Shown one piece after another: positions 14,810 through 23,797 of a stretch of DNA of 64,000 nucleotides. Every line of letters starts with the position of its first letter. Positions within the stretch are counted from its first letter, which is position 1. Location of the stretch: positions 102,762-166,761 of the forward strand of contig CASESJ010000005.1 of the NCBI GenBank assembly GCA_949290575.1. The letters run 5' to 3'. The translations under genes and the position numbers were made by a program. Origin of the DNA: an uncultured Clostridia bacterium (GTDB lineage: Bacteria > Bacillota > Clostridia > Christensenellales > Borkfalkiaceae). The notes beneath the pieces were generated by a model. It had not been told where the DNA came from and ran no database searches. It worked only from the letters and a program-made list of their open reading frames with translations.

Positions 14810-16960
14810 TTATTTATTGCCTTTTTTATCGTCGTTGCCGTTTACAGCTCCGCTTTTTGCCGCGACATATGCACTCTTACCGCCTGTGCTCGAAACTATT
14901 TCCTGCACATAAATAGTAAGTAAGCTGTTTATATCCTTTTCGACATTTTCTTTGCTTTCCTTATATCTCTCTGCCCTGAGTTCGCTGCTCCAGTTCTGGT
15001 TGGTTGCATTCATCTTGTTTCTGAGAGCTTCTTTTATATAATCGCCAAAGAAAGTCATACCGAGCTCTTTTAGATTTTTATTAAGTTTACCAAGCTTATA
15101 ACGCTCCTCGTCCGAAAGTTCATTGGGCGAATTATATCCCTTGACAACATAACTGAGGAACTCGTTGATTATATCCGCAAATCCCGACCTGAGCTTGTCC
15201 ATAAAGAACTTATTGAGGGTGTCCTCCACTTCAGAGCGCTTGTTAATGTATTGATTAAGCTTTTCTTCGAGTTCAGAATTATTTCGTCTTAGCTTGCCTA
15301 TCGTGCCCGTTTCAGCTTCGAGTTCTTTCAGAAGATCGCTGCGAATTGTCTTTACGGTTTCGGCGTTGTCGTTTTCGATTTTTGTAAAGACCTTTTCAAA
15401 TCTCTCGTAATAGTTGTAGAAAGACTGAAGCGCGAGAACGTAGTAGTAGTTATCCGGACTGAAATAGCCGTCGCGACTCCAGCACCACTTGTATGAATAA
15501 TTTTTTTCGTCGATTACGGCTCTGTTCATAAGTATCATTTCAAGATACTGAACCATCTCGAGCTGAGGATAGTTGACAAGGTATTCGCTTATGACACTCT
15601 TTGTTCTTATCAACTGCGGAATGAGCGAGAAAGCCTTTAACCTCTTCTTTCTTATCTCTTTGCATATTTCCTTATGGAATATGAGATCCTCAGGGAATGA
15701 TATAACGTATTCATCAACGATATATTCCTTGTCCTGACGCTTGAACTTATCGTAAACTCTGCTGACCTTTTCGAAAGCTATCTTTATGGTCTGAAACATA
15801 TTGTCGTAATCGCTCTGCAAGATAGCCATACGAGCAAGATCTTTATCTTCGCCCGCCTGTTTTACGGCGTAGTCCATATCTTCGTCGAGACCGCCGTTAA
15901 TTATAATATTTATTACGAACAATGTATTGAAAAGCGCGTCGCTCGAAGTACTTTTGAGCATTACGTCTTCTGAAATTTTACTCTGAAGATCAGAGTTATA
16001 GAAATTTTCGGCCAATCCGTCCTTTGTACATTCCCAGACAGCATAGGCAAGCGCGCCGCACTGTTTTCTCAATGTATCATAAAGAGACCCATCCTCAAAG
16101 ACCTGTTTACCTTCGTTTATCAGTCCGAACAGCTTTGCAAGTCGCTTGCTGGACAATTTTTTCATTTCCTCGCGCGCCTTTCTAAGTTCCTTATTGTCGA
16201 AAACTTTTTTTGCGCGCCTTCTTTCTTCCAGTTCGGCAAGGTTAAGTACGGGATAAAACGCCTCATAAAAGGTAAGATATGTATCCGAAACAATGTAACT
16301 GAAATATAACGAAGGCTCTTCACATTTTTTTGTAAAATTCCAACCATTGTTCCAGGCAACAGTTTTATCTCCGACTATATAACTGTCGCAGATATATTTC
16401 AGCCCGGTATTTATTATCTCTATCATTTTATATGCTCTTTCGTCTAATTCGACTGTATAATCATATAAATAAATGAGTGCTATGGTAAGAGCGGAGACAA
16501 CCCATGTAATTGTATCGGTATAGCCATATTCTTTATTGAAGAAGTTAATATCATAAGGAGAAGCGTCGAATATAATATTTCTCCCATCCTTCATAACAGA
16601 GGATATTATATTATCTACGCTTTCTGCTATGATGTTTGAAATGTCTTTCTCGTTTTCATCTGCCACATCAAAATAATTTGCAATGGTAGCCAGAGTAAGT
16701 AACCCTTGCGACTGAGACAGCGTACCGATAATTTTTTGCTCCTGCGAAAGAAAAAAGCCTTGTCTGCCACCCGCCTTACCATATGCAAGTCCGCCGCTGA
16801 GCATTTCATCGAGGATGCGACTGCCTATTTCAGACTTATCGCGATACTCGCAGAAGATACCGTTTTTGCGCAAAATAATTTCGCGAAGTTCCGGGCTATA
16901 ATCTTTCAGAGAATCGTTTTCGAGTTCCTCAGCCTTGAACATATTTTCTTTTTCCATCAT
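14810..16960 (-). CDS. Large helical protein of the TIR operon (716 aa)
   Basis: Not recognised by family. It has no signal peptide. Repeated motifs such as GGRQGFFLSQEQKIIGTLSQSQGLL (starting near residue 63), TDTITWVVSALTIALIYLYD and, later, WCWSRDGYFSPDNYYYVLALQSF resemble the paired helices of an alpha/alpha toroid (terpenoid-cyclase or glycosidase-like barrel), followed by a Lys/Glu/Asn-rich coiled coil (about 530-600) and a low-complexity tail ending in NGNDDKKGNK. The first ATG is at 16960; the second, at 16957, is better spaced from the GGGAGG site. Second gene of the operon, 21 bases after the TIR gene. A peptide- or glycan-binding barrel coupled to the TIR effector is conjecture. 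Confidence 0.7.
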   Translation of the reverse strand: MMEKENMFKAEELENDSLKDYSPELREIILRKNGIFCEYRDKSEIGSRILDEMLSGGLAYGKAGGRQGFFLSQEQKIIGTLSQSQGLLTLATIANYFDVADENEKDISNIIAESVDNIISSVMKDGRNIIFDASPYDINFFNKEYGYTDTITWVVSALTIALIYLYDYTVELDERAYKMIEIINTGLKYICDSYIVGDKTVAWNNGWNFTKKCEEPSLYFSYIVSDTYLTFYEAFYPVLNLAELEERRRAKKVFDNKELRKAREEMKKLSSKRLAKLFGLINEGKQVFEDGSLYDTLRKQCGALAYAVWECTKDGLAENFYNSDLQSKISEDVMLKSTSSDALFNTLFVINIIINGGLDEDMDYAVKQAGEDKDLARMAILQSDYDNMFQTIKIAFEKVSRVYDKFKRQDKEYIVDEYVISFPEDLIFHKEICKEIRKKRLKAFSLIPQLIRTKSVISEYLVNYPQLEMVQYLEMILMNRAVIDEKNYSYKWCWSRDGYFSPDNYYYVLALQSFYNYYERFEKVFTKIENDNAETVKTIRSDLLKELEAETGTIGKLRRNNSELEEKLNQYINKRSEVEDTLNKFFMDKLRSGFADIINEFLSYVVKGYNSPNELSDEERYKLGKLNKNLKELGMTFFGDYIKEALRNKMNATNQNWSSELRAERYKESKENVEKDINSLLTIYVQEIVSSTGGKSAYVAAKSGAVNGNDDKKGNK

Positions 16961-16981
16961 ATCCTCCCTGATAAATATCCT

Positions 16982-18124
16982 TTAGATATCTTGTTTGTTT
17001 AATTTTTTTACCAAATCATTTAATGAGATTTTTATAACCGGTCTAACGCCCTGCTCGCTCTCTCTGAACCGCCAACCATGCTTATAGACCTCGCCCTTAT
17101 CATTGACGGACGCCTGAAGCGCCGCACCAGCTCCTTTATCCGCTATCCACCAACTTACTTCCGCCATATGCGCCGCACCTGTGCACTTCGCTTTCATTAA
17201 ATTTTTATTATCGTCATTAAAATCTGCTCTGCATGCCAGCCTGACTGGGGCTTTAAGCATTGTACGCTCTTCGTCATTAAAGGCTGTTTGCGTAAAATAA
17301 TTCTGCAGCCAGAAGTTGAGTTCATCGCCGCCCTTTCTTACTGCGATAATATCTTCTGTTATCATATAAACATCGTCGCCGTTTTTGTTGAGCACGCGCC
17401 AGTGCAAATCGCTGCGAAAATAAAACTCACCCTCATATTCTATAACGTCGGCAACAGAAACCAGCCCGTTGCCGAAAGCAGGATTTTCTGTCCGCTTATC
17501 ACAGAATTTTCCGAAAAAGTAGACGTATTCGCCGTTCGTCGTCTCCGCGTCCCCTCGTTTTGCAAGATTTTTCAACACCACAGACAAATCATCTGTCGCA
17601 TATACTTCTTTTGCCTTTTCATACACGGTTTCACAGACTTCTTTCCCCGAACGACGCGCAATAAAAATAATTTCCGAGGCGAACACTTCGGCAATCTGCT
17701 TCACCCTGTAAAGAGGAAAATACTTCTCCGCATCATACCCCTCTTCTTTAATCTTGCAGAAAGTATCGCGTAAAATCTGCAGCGTGGAAAGCCCGTCGGG
17801 ATTTATGCTGACATAAAAAAACCCTCTGCTCTTTTTCTGTCGCATAGCCTCAAGCGTCCATGCCCTCTCTTCCTCGACAGGCTGACTGAGATAGGAACTG
17901 ACGCTTGAATAAAACAGCACCCCGAGACAGTTCGGATGAAGAATAATGTCTCTCGCGCGGTGTTTCCAGTTATCTCCGCACTCCATATCCTTATCCCACC
18001 ATAACCTCACGCCCATAGAGTACATTTGCCTTGTGTCTGCAAGTACAATATCGTAATCCCCGTGAGAATAGCTGATAAACAAAAACGGCTTTTTTACGAC
18101 TTCTTCTTCCGAATAATACTCCAC
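16982..18124 (-). CDS. TIR-domain protein with C-terminal DUF6273-like domain
   Basis: A 380-residue protein. Residues about 12-140 form a TIR domain: FLFISYSHGD is box 1 (first strand), GVRLWWDKDM the second strand, GVLFYSSVSSYLSQPVEEERAW the fourth strand and following helix, where Glu84-Glu86 or Glu92 could be the NADase glutamate. Residues about 195-378 (YFRSDLHWRVLNKNGDDVYMIT, LNFWLQNYFTQTAFNDEE, EQGVRPVIKISL) match the pattern of DUF6273, a family often found as an outer or ligand-binding domain. Many bacterial TIR proteins deplete NAD+ or make cyclic ADP-ribose signals during phage infection. The start is a GTG; this is the first gene of a five-gene operon and has its own AT-rich promoter. 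Confidence 0.82.
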   Translation of the reverse strand: MEYYSEEEVVKKPFLFISYSHGDYDIVLADTRQMYSMGVRLWWDKDMECGDNWKHRARDIILHPNCLGVLFYSSVSSYLSQPVEEERAWTLEAMRQKKSRGFFYVSINPDGLSTLQILRDTFCKIKEEGYDAEKYFPLYRVKQIAEVFASEIIFIARRSGKEVCETVYEKAKEVYATDDLSVVLKNLAKRGDAETTNGEYVYFFGKFCDKRTENPAFGNGLVSVADVIEYEGEFYFRSDLHWRVLNKNGDDVYMITEDIIAVRKGGDELNFWLQNYFTQTAFNDEERTMLKAPVRLACRADFNDDNKNLMKAKCTGAAHMAEVSWWIADKGAGAALQASVNDKGEVYKHGWRFRESEQGVRPVIKISLNDLVKKLNKQDI

Positions 18125-18163
18125 CGCCTTACATCTCCGTTATTTCTGAACATATTATTTTAT

Positions 18164-18192
18164 ATTTTATCATAATTAGTTGTGTATTACAA
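18164..18192 (-). promoter_or_regulatory. Promoter of the TIR operon
   Basis: On the minus strand TTGTAA (18192-18187), 17-bp spacer, TGA-TAAAAT (18169-18164), an extended -10 form. Confidence 0.55.
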
Positions 18193-18399
18193 TAATTAAA
18201 AACAAAAAAATACGATTTTCGTCATAAATAATTAATAAACGACAAACCTTTTACAATTTTATTGCAAATGTTTTCAGTACTGATTGCAAAATCAGCCCTG
18301 TCCATTTCAGCACATCATGGATTATTGCACCTGAATATCATAAAAATTGTAAACACAAAGGCGTTATAAATTGTTTTATCAAAAAAACCATTTCCTGTA
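18193..18399. other. AT-rich divergent control region
   Basis: Gene-free DNA between the promoters of the TIR operon and of the membrane RyR-domain gene. Very AT-rich; I see no RNA gene or clear operator in it. Confidence 0.4.
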
Positions 18400-18428
18400 T
18401 TGAAACCGCAGAAATTTTGTGTTAAAAT
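18400..18428 (+). promoter_or_regulatory. Promoter of the RyR-domain membrane protein gene
   Basis: TTGAAA (18400-18405), 17-bp spacer, TAAAAT (18423-18428); the gene starts 40 bases on with AAGGGG as ribosome binding site. Confidence 0.65.
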
Positions 18429-18467
18429 TCATTATAGCAATTTACTTCTGCAAATCAAGGGGAAAAT

Positions 18468-20528
18468 ATGTATATTTTTTTAACCGTTGCGGCACTCGTC
18501 TTCGAGGCGATTTTAGCCGCGGTAATTGTTTATAACTGCGTGCGCAGAAGACAGATAATCTCGCAGAAAACGCTGTGGTACGCCATACCGGTATTTATTC
18601 TGATATACTTTCTGTATGCGACGGGCTACACCTATGCAGGAAACGAATGGACGGCGGTTGCCGCTATAAATATGCTCTCTGCTACGCTGCGCGCCTTTGT
18701 CTTTGACATAAGCACGTCCTACGTTGAGGCTCTCACGGGCGCAAACCCCGCCTACCTCGTCGCTGTATGCATTGCATTTGTGTTTGCGGGCGCGACGACG
18801 ATATCTTCGGTAATCGCGTTCTTCGGCAGACGTCTTGTAAACGGAGCGCGCCTTGCCGCGGCGATTAAAAACGGCAGAGAGTTCGTGCTGGGCACGAGCG
18901 AAAATTCTATATCTTACGCCGAACGCAACGGCGCGATAATTGTCGCACCCGTCACGGACGCGCAGTTGCATGAACTCATGCGCCGCAGCATACCCGTTCT
19001 GCGCAGAGATCTCGGGGCAGAACACGGGGCTTCCCCCGCAGCCTACCTCAGACACCGCCTCGTTAAGGGTGCAATGTACCACTTCATCGCATTCAAGGAC
19101 AACAACTTTGTCTGTTCCGAACTCATTTCGCAGTTCAACGCGCAGTTCAGCGCACTATGCGACACGGGCTTTACGCTACACGTGCAGGCTGCGCTGACCG
19201 AAATGGACATAATCAACCGCAAATTCATAGACAGCGAAAAGAAGGACAACATCTGCATAAAGTCGTTCAGCAAGTATGAGCTTGCTTCGCGCAAATTCAT
19301 AATCGAACACCCCATAAGCAGATATCTGCCCGAGAATTTTTACCTTGAAAACCGCGCCATCCGCCCCGAAAAGAACATAAACGCCGTCTTTATAGGGCTG
19401 GGCAAGGTCAACTACGAGCTTATGAAACTGATGATTATGCAGAACCAGTTCGTGGGGACGGACGGCAAAAAGCTCATAAATCACCCCGTAAACTATTACG
19501 GTTACGACTGCGACGAGGGCAGAATTTATGCCGACACCTTTCTTTCGACCGACTTCGATTGCAGCGAAATGCACTCGCCCGACCTGCCTCCGCCCGAGAA
19601 GGTATGCAACGTAGTCGAGATGAAAAAACAGAACGTGCACAGCGCACAGTTCGTTAGCGGGTTAAAGTCGGTTTTATGCGACGAAAACTCCTTCAGCTTC
19701 GTCATCGTCTCCCTCGGCGACGACTATCAGAACGTAGCCTATGCCGAGCGGCTGAACAGTATTATAAGGTGCAAAAACGTTAAATTTTTCGCCCGCGTCA
19801 GGGATAACGACTTCAACAGAGCGGGCTCACGTTCGGAGGTGACAATGTTCGGCAACGAGCGCGAAATTCTCTCGCGTTCGGTCATAATAAACGACGCGCT
19901 GGACGGCGTCTGTCGCAGACTTAACAACATATACAACAGCAACACAAAGGCGGAAATAAAGGCGTTCAACCGCCGCCCCACCGTGGAAATATTTTCCAAT
20001 ATATACCACGCAACCAGCATATTCTTCAAGATAAATCTGCTCGGTCTCGACTTCGTCAAAGCACAAAACGCCGACGGCGCACAGGCAATAACCAGGCAAG
20101 AATTTATGAATATGTTCAAGGGCTTCGACGCGCACAGCGGCTACGAAAAGTACTTCGGACTGAGCGCGTGGAACGTTCTGGGCTTTTCCGAACACTCGAG
20201 GTGGATAGCCTACTACGTGCTCAAGGGCTTCCGCCCAATGCCGCTGTCCGGGACGCGTTTCGAAGAAGTCACCGAAAACGGCAAAACATTAATCAAGGCG
20301 ACTACAAAGAACATCCCCGCCCGCCTGCACTGCTGCATGACCGACTATTACGGACTTGATAAGTACCATAAATTCCTGCTCGCTTCTTACAGAAAGTTAC
20401 AGTCGGGCAAGAACACTACAATCGACGACGTCGAGACATATAAGTACGACTATATGTTCATACTCGACGCATTCGACGAAATGCAGCAGAACGGCTACGT
20501 GCTTATTAAAAACACCCTGCACGACTGA
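18468..20528 (+). CDS. Membrane protein with TrkA-N-like and C-terminal RyR domains
   Basis: A 686-residue protein. Hydrophobic segments at about 3-25, 37-56, 63-80 and 96-120 form an N-terminal membrane part resembling a small channel module. The long cytosolic region has a Rossmann-like start, NINAVFIGLGKVNYELM (303-320), as in TrkA-N/RCK domains, with a weaker upstream one. From about residue 567, WNVLGFSEHSRWIAYYVLKGFRPM and the later ARLHCCMTDYYGL match the RyR domain (EHxRWxAexLLxGW...HxxLxPY). RyR domains are recurrent in predicted bacterial conflict systems, where they may sense modified nucleotides. It is divergent from the TIR operon, 343 bases apart, and could be its membrane effector; that link is inferred from position. 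Confidence 0.7.
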   Translation: MYIFLTVAALVFEAILAAVIVYNCVRRRQIISQKTLWYAIPVFILIYFLYATGYTYAGNEWTAVAAINMLSATLRAFVFDISTSYVEALTGANPAYLVAVCIAFVFAGATTISSVIAFFGRRLVNGARLAAAIKNGREFVLGTSENSISYAERNGAIIVAPVTDAQLHELMRRSIPVLRRDLGAEHGASPAAYLRHRLVKGAMYHFIAFKDNNFVCSELISQFNAQFSALCDTGFTLHVQAALTEMDIINRKFIDSEKKDNICIKSFSKYELASRKFIIEHPISRYLPENFYLENRAIRPEKNINAVFIGLGKVNYELMKLMIMQNQFVGTDGKKLINHPVNYYGYDCDEGRIYADTFLSTDFDCSEMHSPDLPPPEKVCNVVEMKKQNVHSAQFVSGLKSVLCDENSFSFVIVSLGDDYQNVAYAERLNSIIRCKNVKFFARVRDNDFNRAGSRSEVTMFGNEREILSRSVIINDALDGVCRRLNNIYNSNTKAEIKAFNRRPTVEIFSNIYHATSIFFKINLLGLDFVKAQNADGAQAITRQEFMNMFKGFDAHSGYEKYFGLSAWNVLGFSEHSRWIAYYVLKGFRPMPLSGTRFEEVTENGKTLIKATTKNIPARLHCCMTDYYGLDKYHKFLLASYRKLQSGKNTTIDDVETYKYDYMFILDAFDEMQQNGYVLIKNTLHD

Positions 20529-20533
20529 TTGAA

Positions 20534-20560
20534 AAAAACGACCGCATTGCGGTCGTTTTT
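20534..20560 (+). terminator. Terminator of the RyR-domain gene
   Basis: AAAAACGACCGC / GCGGTCGTTTTT stem (12 bp, loop ATT) with T-run, 6 bases past the stop codon. Confidence 0.85.
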
Positions 20561-20775
20561 CTGCGTTCGCGCACACATACCCCCGCATTTACCGTGCGGT
20601 ACGGAACGGGTCGGTTTGTCTCTGATTTGCGCATTGCCCCGCATATATTCCCCAGTCAACGCATTTTCGCGCAGAAGAGGTAAGATTTTGTCGGATTTAT
20701 TAATTGACCCGCACATATCCCCGCGCAAACCGTGCCGAGATGCATAAAAACGTATGCCATGCGGAAATAAAACCA
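20561..20775. other. Gene-free spacer with imperfect direct repeats
   Basis: Two loosely similar segments, CGCACACATACCCCCGCATTT (about 20571) and CCGCACATATCCCCGCGCAAA (about 20710), each followed by CCGTGC. No gene is seen. Confidence 0.35.
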
Positions 20776-20813
20776 GACCGCCCCCGCGGGAATTAGTTCC
20801 CGCGGGGGCGGTC
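20776..20813 (-). terminator. Terminator of the rsmI-DUF697 operon
   Basis: Perfect 17-bp GC-rich stem (20776-20792 with 20797-20813), followed on the minus strand by TGGTTTTATTT. Confidence 0.75.
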
Positions 20814-20850
20814 ATATGTCTGTGTCAAATAATGCCGTCTGGCAGAGCTG

Positions 20851-21870
20851 TCAGATGCCCTGAGGCGCAGCGTTTCTGGGACGCTTTCTGAGTTCGTCCT
20901 CTATGCGCTCGCAGGCTTCCTGAAGGTCAGCCTCCGTCTCGGCGACGTCTATGCCGTCGAGGATGTTCTGGAGTTTGTATTCCTTATTAAGATATCTTAT
21001 AGTCTGGAAGCCTATAACCGCCGTCATGGTGCCGTTTGCAAGCCCCTGAATGGAGCTGTCGACGAGCGCGGAGATTGCCGAACCGAGGAAGGGTATGCCC
21101 TTTGCGGCGTCGCCCATGGTCTTGACAATGCCGTTGCCCAGCTTTACCGAGCCCAGCCCGTAGGAGATGAGCGAATTCTGCAGTACCGCGCCGAAGATTT
21201 TTACAAGGCGCGCGTCCGACGGACGGAAGCCGTATAAAAAGACTATGTCCTTTATCATCTGCAGGTTGATTACGGAGACGAGAGCCGCGTCGAGGCGGGA
21301 GTTCTGGGAAATTGCCGAGTACGCCGCAGATTTGAGCGAGCACTTGAAAATAATTTCCTTTGCCGTCTTTTTGACCTTGCCGTTGTAGAGCGCGGTGAGG
21401 GCGACTTTAAGCCCCTCGTCGTCGCCGCTCTTGAGCGCGACGTCGAGGTCGCCCACCAGTTTGTCGTCGTACCAGCCCGCTCCGTCCACGCTGTTGTTGA
21501 AGTCGACCATCTTTGACGCTATGTTGCGGCGCACCTTCTTGTTGTGCCTTTTGGCTTTACCCGCGTGAGCGGAGTTGACGTTGGTGACGAAGTAGTCCGA
21601 CTTATAAATTTTGACTACGGGCACGATGAAGAGGAATATGTAAAGTATGACGGAAATCGCCGTAGCGGCATAGCCCGCGTATTCGTGTATCTGCCATACC
21701 TGCATTGTTATGGAAAACAGACACCACGCTAAAAAGACGCCCACAAGCCCCGCCACGATGAAGAGCAGCAGCTTTGCGCCCTTTGAATTCTGTCTTCTGA
21801 CGTACTTATCCTCGTATTCGTAGATAGTCATGCCCTGTTCGGGCACAATGTTTTTATCCTTTTTGCTCAT
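20851..21870 (-). CDS. DUF697 (YcjF-like) membrane protein
   Basis: A 339-residue protein with two adjacent membrane helices (about 33-54 and 64-88), a basic stretch, and a C-terminal DUF697-type domain: RLDAALVSVINLQMIKDIVFLYG and QNSLISYGLGS, then a Gly/Ala-rich amphipathic segment around 240-285. DUF697 proteins are poorly understood inner-membrane proteins, some linked to GTPases of the YcjX group; no such partner is here. It follows rsmI by 15 bases with AGAAGG as ribosome binding site, so it is the last gene of that operon. Confidence 0.65.
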   Translation of the reverse strand: MSKKDKNIVPEQGMTIYEYEDKYVRRQNSKGAKLLLFIVAGLVGVFLAWCLFSITMQVWQIHEYAGYAATAISVILYIFLFIVPVVKIYKSDYFVTNVNSAHAGKAKRHNKKVRRNIASKMVDFNNSVDGAGWYDDKLVGDLDVALKSGDDEGLKVALTALYNGKVKKTAKEIIFKCSLKSAAYSAISQNSRLDAALVSVINLQMIKDIVFLYGFRPSDARLVKIFGAVLQNSLISYGLGSVKLGNGIVKTMGDAAKGIPFLGSAISALVDSSIQGLANGTMTAVIGFQTIRYLNKEYKLQNILDGIDVAETEADLQEACERIEDELRKRPRNAAPQGI

Positions 21871-21885
21871 AATAAACCTTCTTGA

Positions 21886-22716
21886 TCAATCTTCTCCGCC
21901 CGAGGTATCCTCCCCGAGTTTCAAAGAGAATTTATACATTTCAGACTTGGGAACGCCCCTGTCCCTCGCCGCCTGCTTGACGGCGGACTTTTTGTCCATT
22001 CCTTCAGCCATATAGTGAGCTATGTGCTCCTCTTCGGACAGCGAACAGAGTTCGTTAGCCCTCTCCTTCGCGCCCTCGACTATGAGCACGTACTCGCCGC
22101 GCTTTTCGCCGCCGAGCCCCTCTGACAGCAAAAACGCAACCGCCTCCTCGTGCACCTTGGTTATCTCGCGCACGGCGCAGGCTCTGCGCTCGCCGAATAC
22201 CGAGTACATATCGGCAACATATCTGTCCATGTCCTGCGGCGCGACGTGAAAGCACAGCGTCATGTCGCAGTCGGCGTACCTTGAAAGAAACCTCTTCCTC
22301 TCGCCCTCCTTTTCGGGCAGAAAGCCCAGAAAGGCAAACCTTTCTGCGGGGAAAGCCGACAGCACGAGCGCGGACAAAAAGGCGTTTGCGCCCGGAATTA
22401 TTGTGTAGGGCACTCCCTGCTCTTTAAGGTACGCGCACACGGTGTTGCCGGGGTCGGAGATGACGGGCATGCCCGCGTCCGAAATTATTGCAACTTCCCT
22501 GCCCTGCGCCGCCTCGGCGGCAATCTTTTCCGCCGCCTTGCGCTCGTTGAACTTATGACAGGACAACAGCGGCTTTTTTATGTCGTAAGCGTTGAGAAGT
22601 TTTATCGAATGGCGGGTGTCCTCGCAGAATATGACGTCCGCCGCGCGCAGAGTGTCCAGCGCGCGCAGGGTGATATCCTTTAAGTTGCCTATGGGTGTAG
22701 ATACAAAATAAACCAT
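21886..22716 (-). CDS. rsmI: 16S rRNA (cytidine1402-2'-O)-methyltransferase RsmI
   Basis: A 276-residue SAM-dependent tetrapyrrole-methylase-fold enzyme that adds the 2'-O-methyl group to C1402 of 16S rRNA. The signature FVSTPIGNLKDITLRAL stands at residues 4-20, followed by CEDTRHSIKLL, ISDAGMPVISDPG and IIPGANAFLSAL, all diagnostic of RsmI (YabC). I place the start at the ATG at 22716, since the in-frame extension upstream has no family match; no clear ribosome binding site precedes it. It lies 87 bases after trmN6, the same order as yabB-yabC in Bacillus. Confidence 0.92.
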   Translation of the reverse strand: MVYFVSTPIGNLKDITLRALDTLRAADVIFCEDTRHSIKLLNAYDIKKPLLSCHKFNERKAAEKIAAEAAQGREVAIISDAGMPVISDPGNTVCAYLKEQGVPYTIIPGANAFLSALVLSAFPAERFAFLGFLPEKEGERKRFLSRYADCDMTLCFHVAPQDMDRYVADMYSVFGERRACAVREITKVHEEAVAFLLSEGLGGEKRGEYVLIVEGAKERANELCSLSEEEHIAHYMAEGMDKKSAVKQAARDRGVPKSEMYKFSLKLGEDTSGGED

Positions 22717-22803
22717 AAATATATGCGCCGTTCGCGCCGCAACGGCAGATGTCTTCGCGCGAGCGCGCTCGCATTGCCGCCTTTGGCGCAAAAGTTTTTT
22801 TAA

Positions 22804-23508
22804 TCAGTCGCTCGCCTGCGATCTGCCGACGGCGGGCGAGTTGACGGCGGGAGGCAGAATTTCTATGCCCGGCTTGCCGCCCCTGACAGCCTCGACCATT
22901 GCGAGGTAGGGCTTGCCGCCCTCCCTGCCGCAGACGAACTGCATTCTCTTGGGCTCGAGACCGCACTCCTTCATTGTATAGAACAGCTCTGCGAGGCGGT
23001 CTGCGCGGTTGATGATTGCCAGCCTTCCGCCGTATTTGAGCTTTCGCTGCGCCGTCTGAAGAATTTCACGAAGAGTTATCGTGATTTCCTTGCGGCAGAC
23101 AGCCTTTTCGTAGGAGATATTGTCGAAGCCGCCGCGCTCGTAGGGGGGATTGCAGACGATGAGAGAGAACTTGTCGTCGTACTCTTTTCCTATGTCCTGA
23201 ATGCGTGTGCAGACGGCATTCGCCTTGGAAAAGCCGTCATACTCAATCGTGCGCGCCGCCATATCCGAGAGTGCGGGCTGCATTTCGAACAGCGTGACCG
23301 AGGCTATGTGCGGGTTGAGACAGAGAAAGTGCAGCCCCACTATGCCGCAACCCGAGCAGAAGTCCGCGACGACGTCGCCGTACTTCGCGCGGGCGAAGCG
23401 GGAGAGAAGTATGCTGTCCGAGGTGAACCGGTACAGCGAGGCGTTCTGTATTATTTTTTTATCGGCGAAGAGTTCTTCGAACACTTCGCCGTCGTTGAGT
23501 TTTGTCAT
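22804..23508 (-). CDS. trmN6: tRNA1(Val) (adenine37-N6)-methyltransferase family protein
   Basis: A 234-residue class I SAM methyltransferase: DFCSGCGIVGLHFL (motif I) and VCNPPYERGG, where NPPY is the N6-adenine methyltransferase motif IV. This is the YabB/YfiC family, acting on tRNA A37. It is followed by rsmI as in other Firmicutes. The Ala/Pro/Ser-rich end (after about residue 215) is probably a disordered tail. The GIY-YIG gene often found between the two is absent. Confidence 0.88.
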   Translation of the reverse strand: MTKLNDGEVFEELFADKKIIQNASLYRFTSDSILLSRFARAKYGDVVADFCSGCGIVGLHFLCLNPHIASVTLFEMQPALSDMAARTIEYDGFSKANAVCTRIQDIGKEYDDKFSLIVCNPPYERGGFDNISYEKAVCRKEITITLREILQTAQRKLKYGGRLAIINRADRLAELFYTMKECGLEPKRMQFVCGREGGKPYLAMVEAVRGGKPGIEILPPAVNSPAVGRSQASD

Positions 23509-23528
23509 AATTTACAGCCGTCCAAAAA

Positions 23529-23562
23529 AAAGCGGCGCGCAAAGACTTTTGCGCGCCGCTTT
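23529..23562 (-). terminator. Terminator of the ferredoxin gene
   Basis: 15-bp stem AAAGCGGCGCGCAAA / TTTGCGCGCCGCTTT, running into a T7 tract on the minus strand. Confidence 0.8.
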
Positions 23563-23574
23563 CATTTTGCTAGA

Positions 23575-23745
23575 TTATTCGGGCTTAACTGCGCCGGTGG
23601 GGCATACATCTTCGCAAGCGCCGCAATCGATGCAAACATCGGGATCAACCACATATTTGTCAGCGCCTTCGGAGATAGCGGTCACGGGGCAGGTAGCAGC
23701 GCATGCGCCACAGCTTACGCATTCGTCGGAAATAACGTGTGCCAT
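23575..23745 (-). CDS. 2[4Fe-4S] ferredoxin
   Basis: A 56-residue clostridial-type ferredoxin starting MAHVISDECVSCGACAATCP. The two cluster motifs are CVSCGACAATCP and CIDCGACEDVCP, eight cysteines in the usual CxxCxxCxxxCP arrangement, each binding one 4Fe-4S cluster in part with the last Cys of the other motif. It is a low-potential electron carrier of the cytosol. GGAGGAG lies six bases before the ATG. It has its own consensus promoter and terminator although it sits between ricT and trmN6, which suggests strong separate expression. Confidence 0.95.
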   Translation of the reverse strand: MAHVISDECVSCGACAATCPVTAISEGADKYVVDPDVCIDCGACEDVCPTGAVKPE

Positions 23746-23797
23746 TGTGTCTCCTCCATTTGAATTTTAAGTTTGCGGAACATACCGCCGCAGTAGT

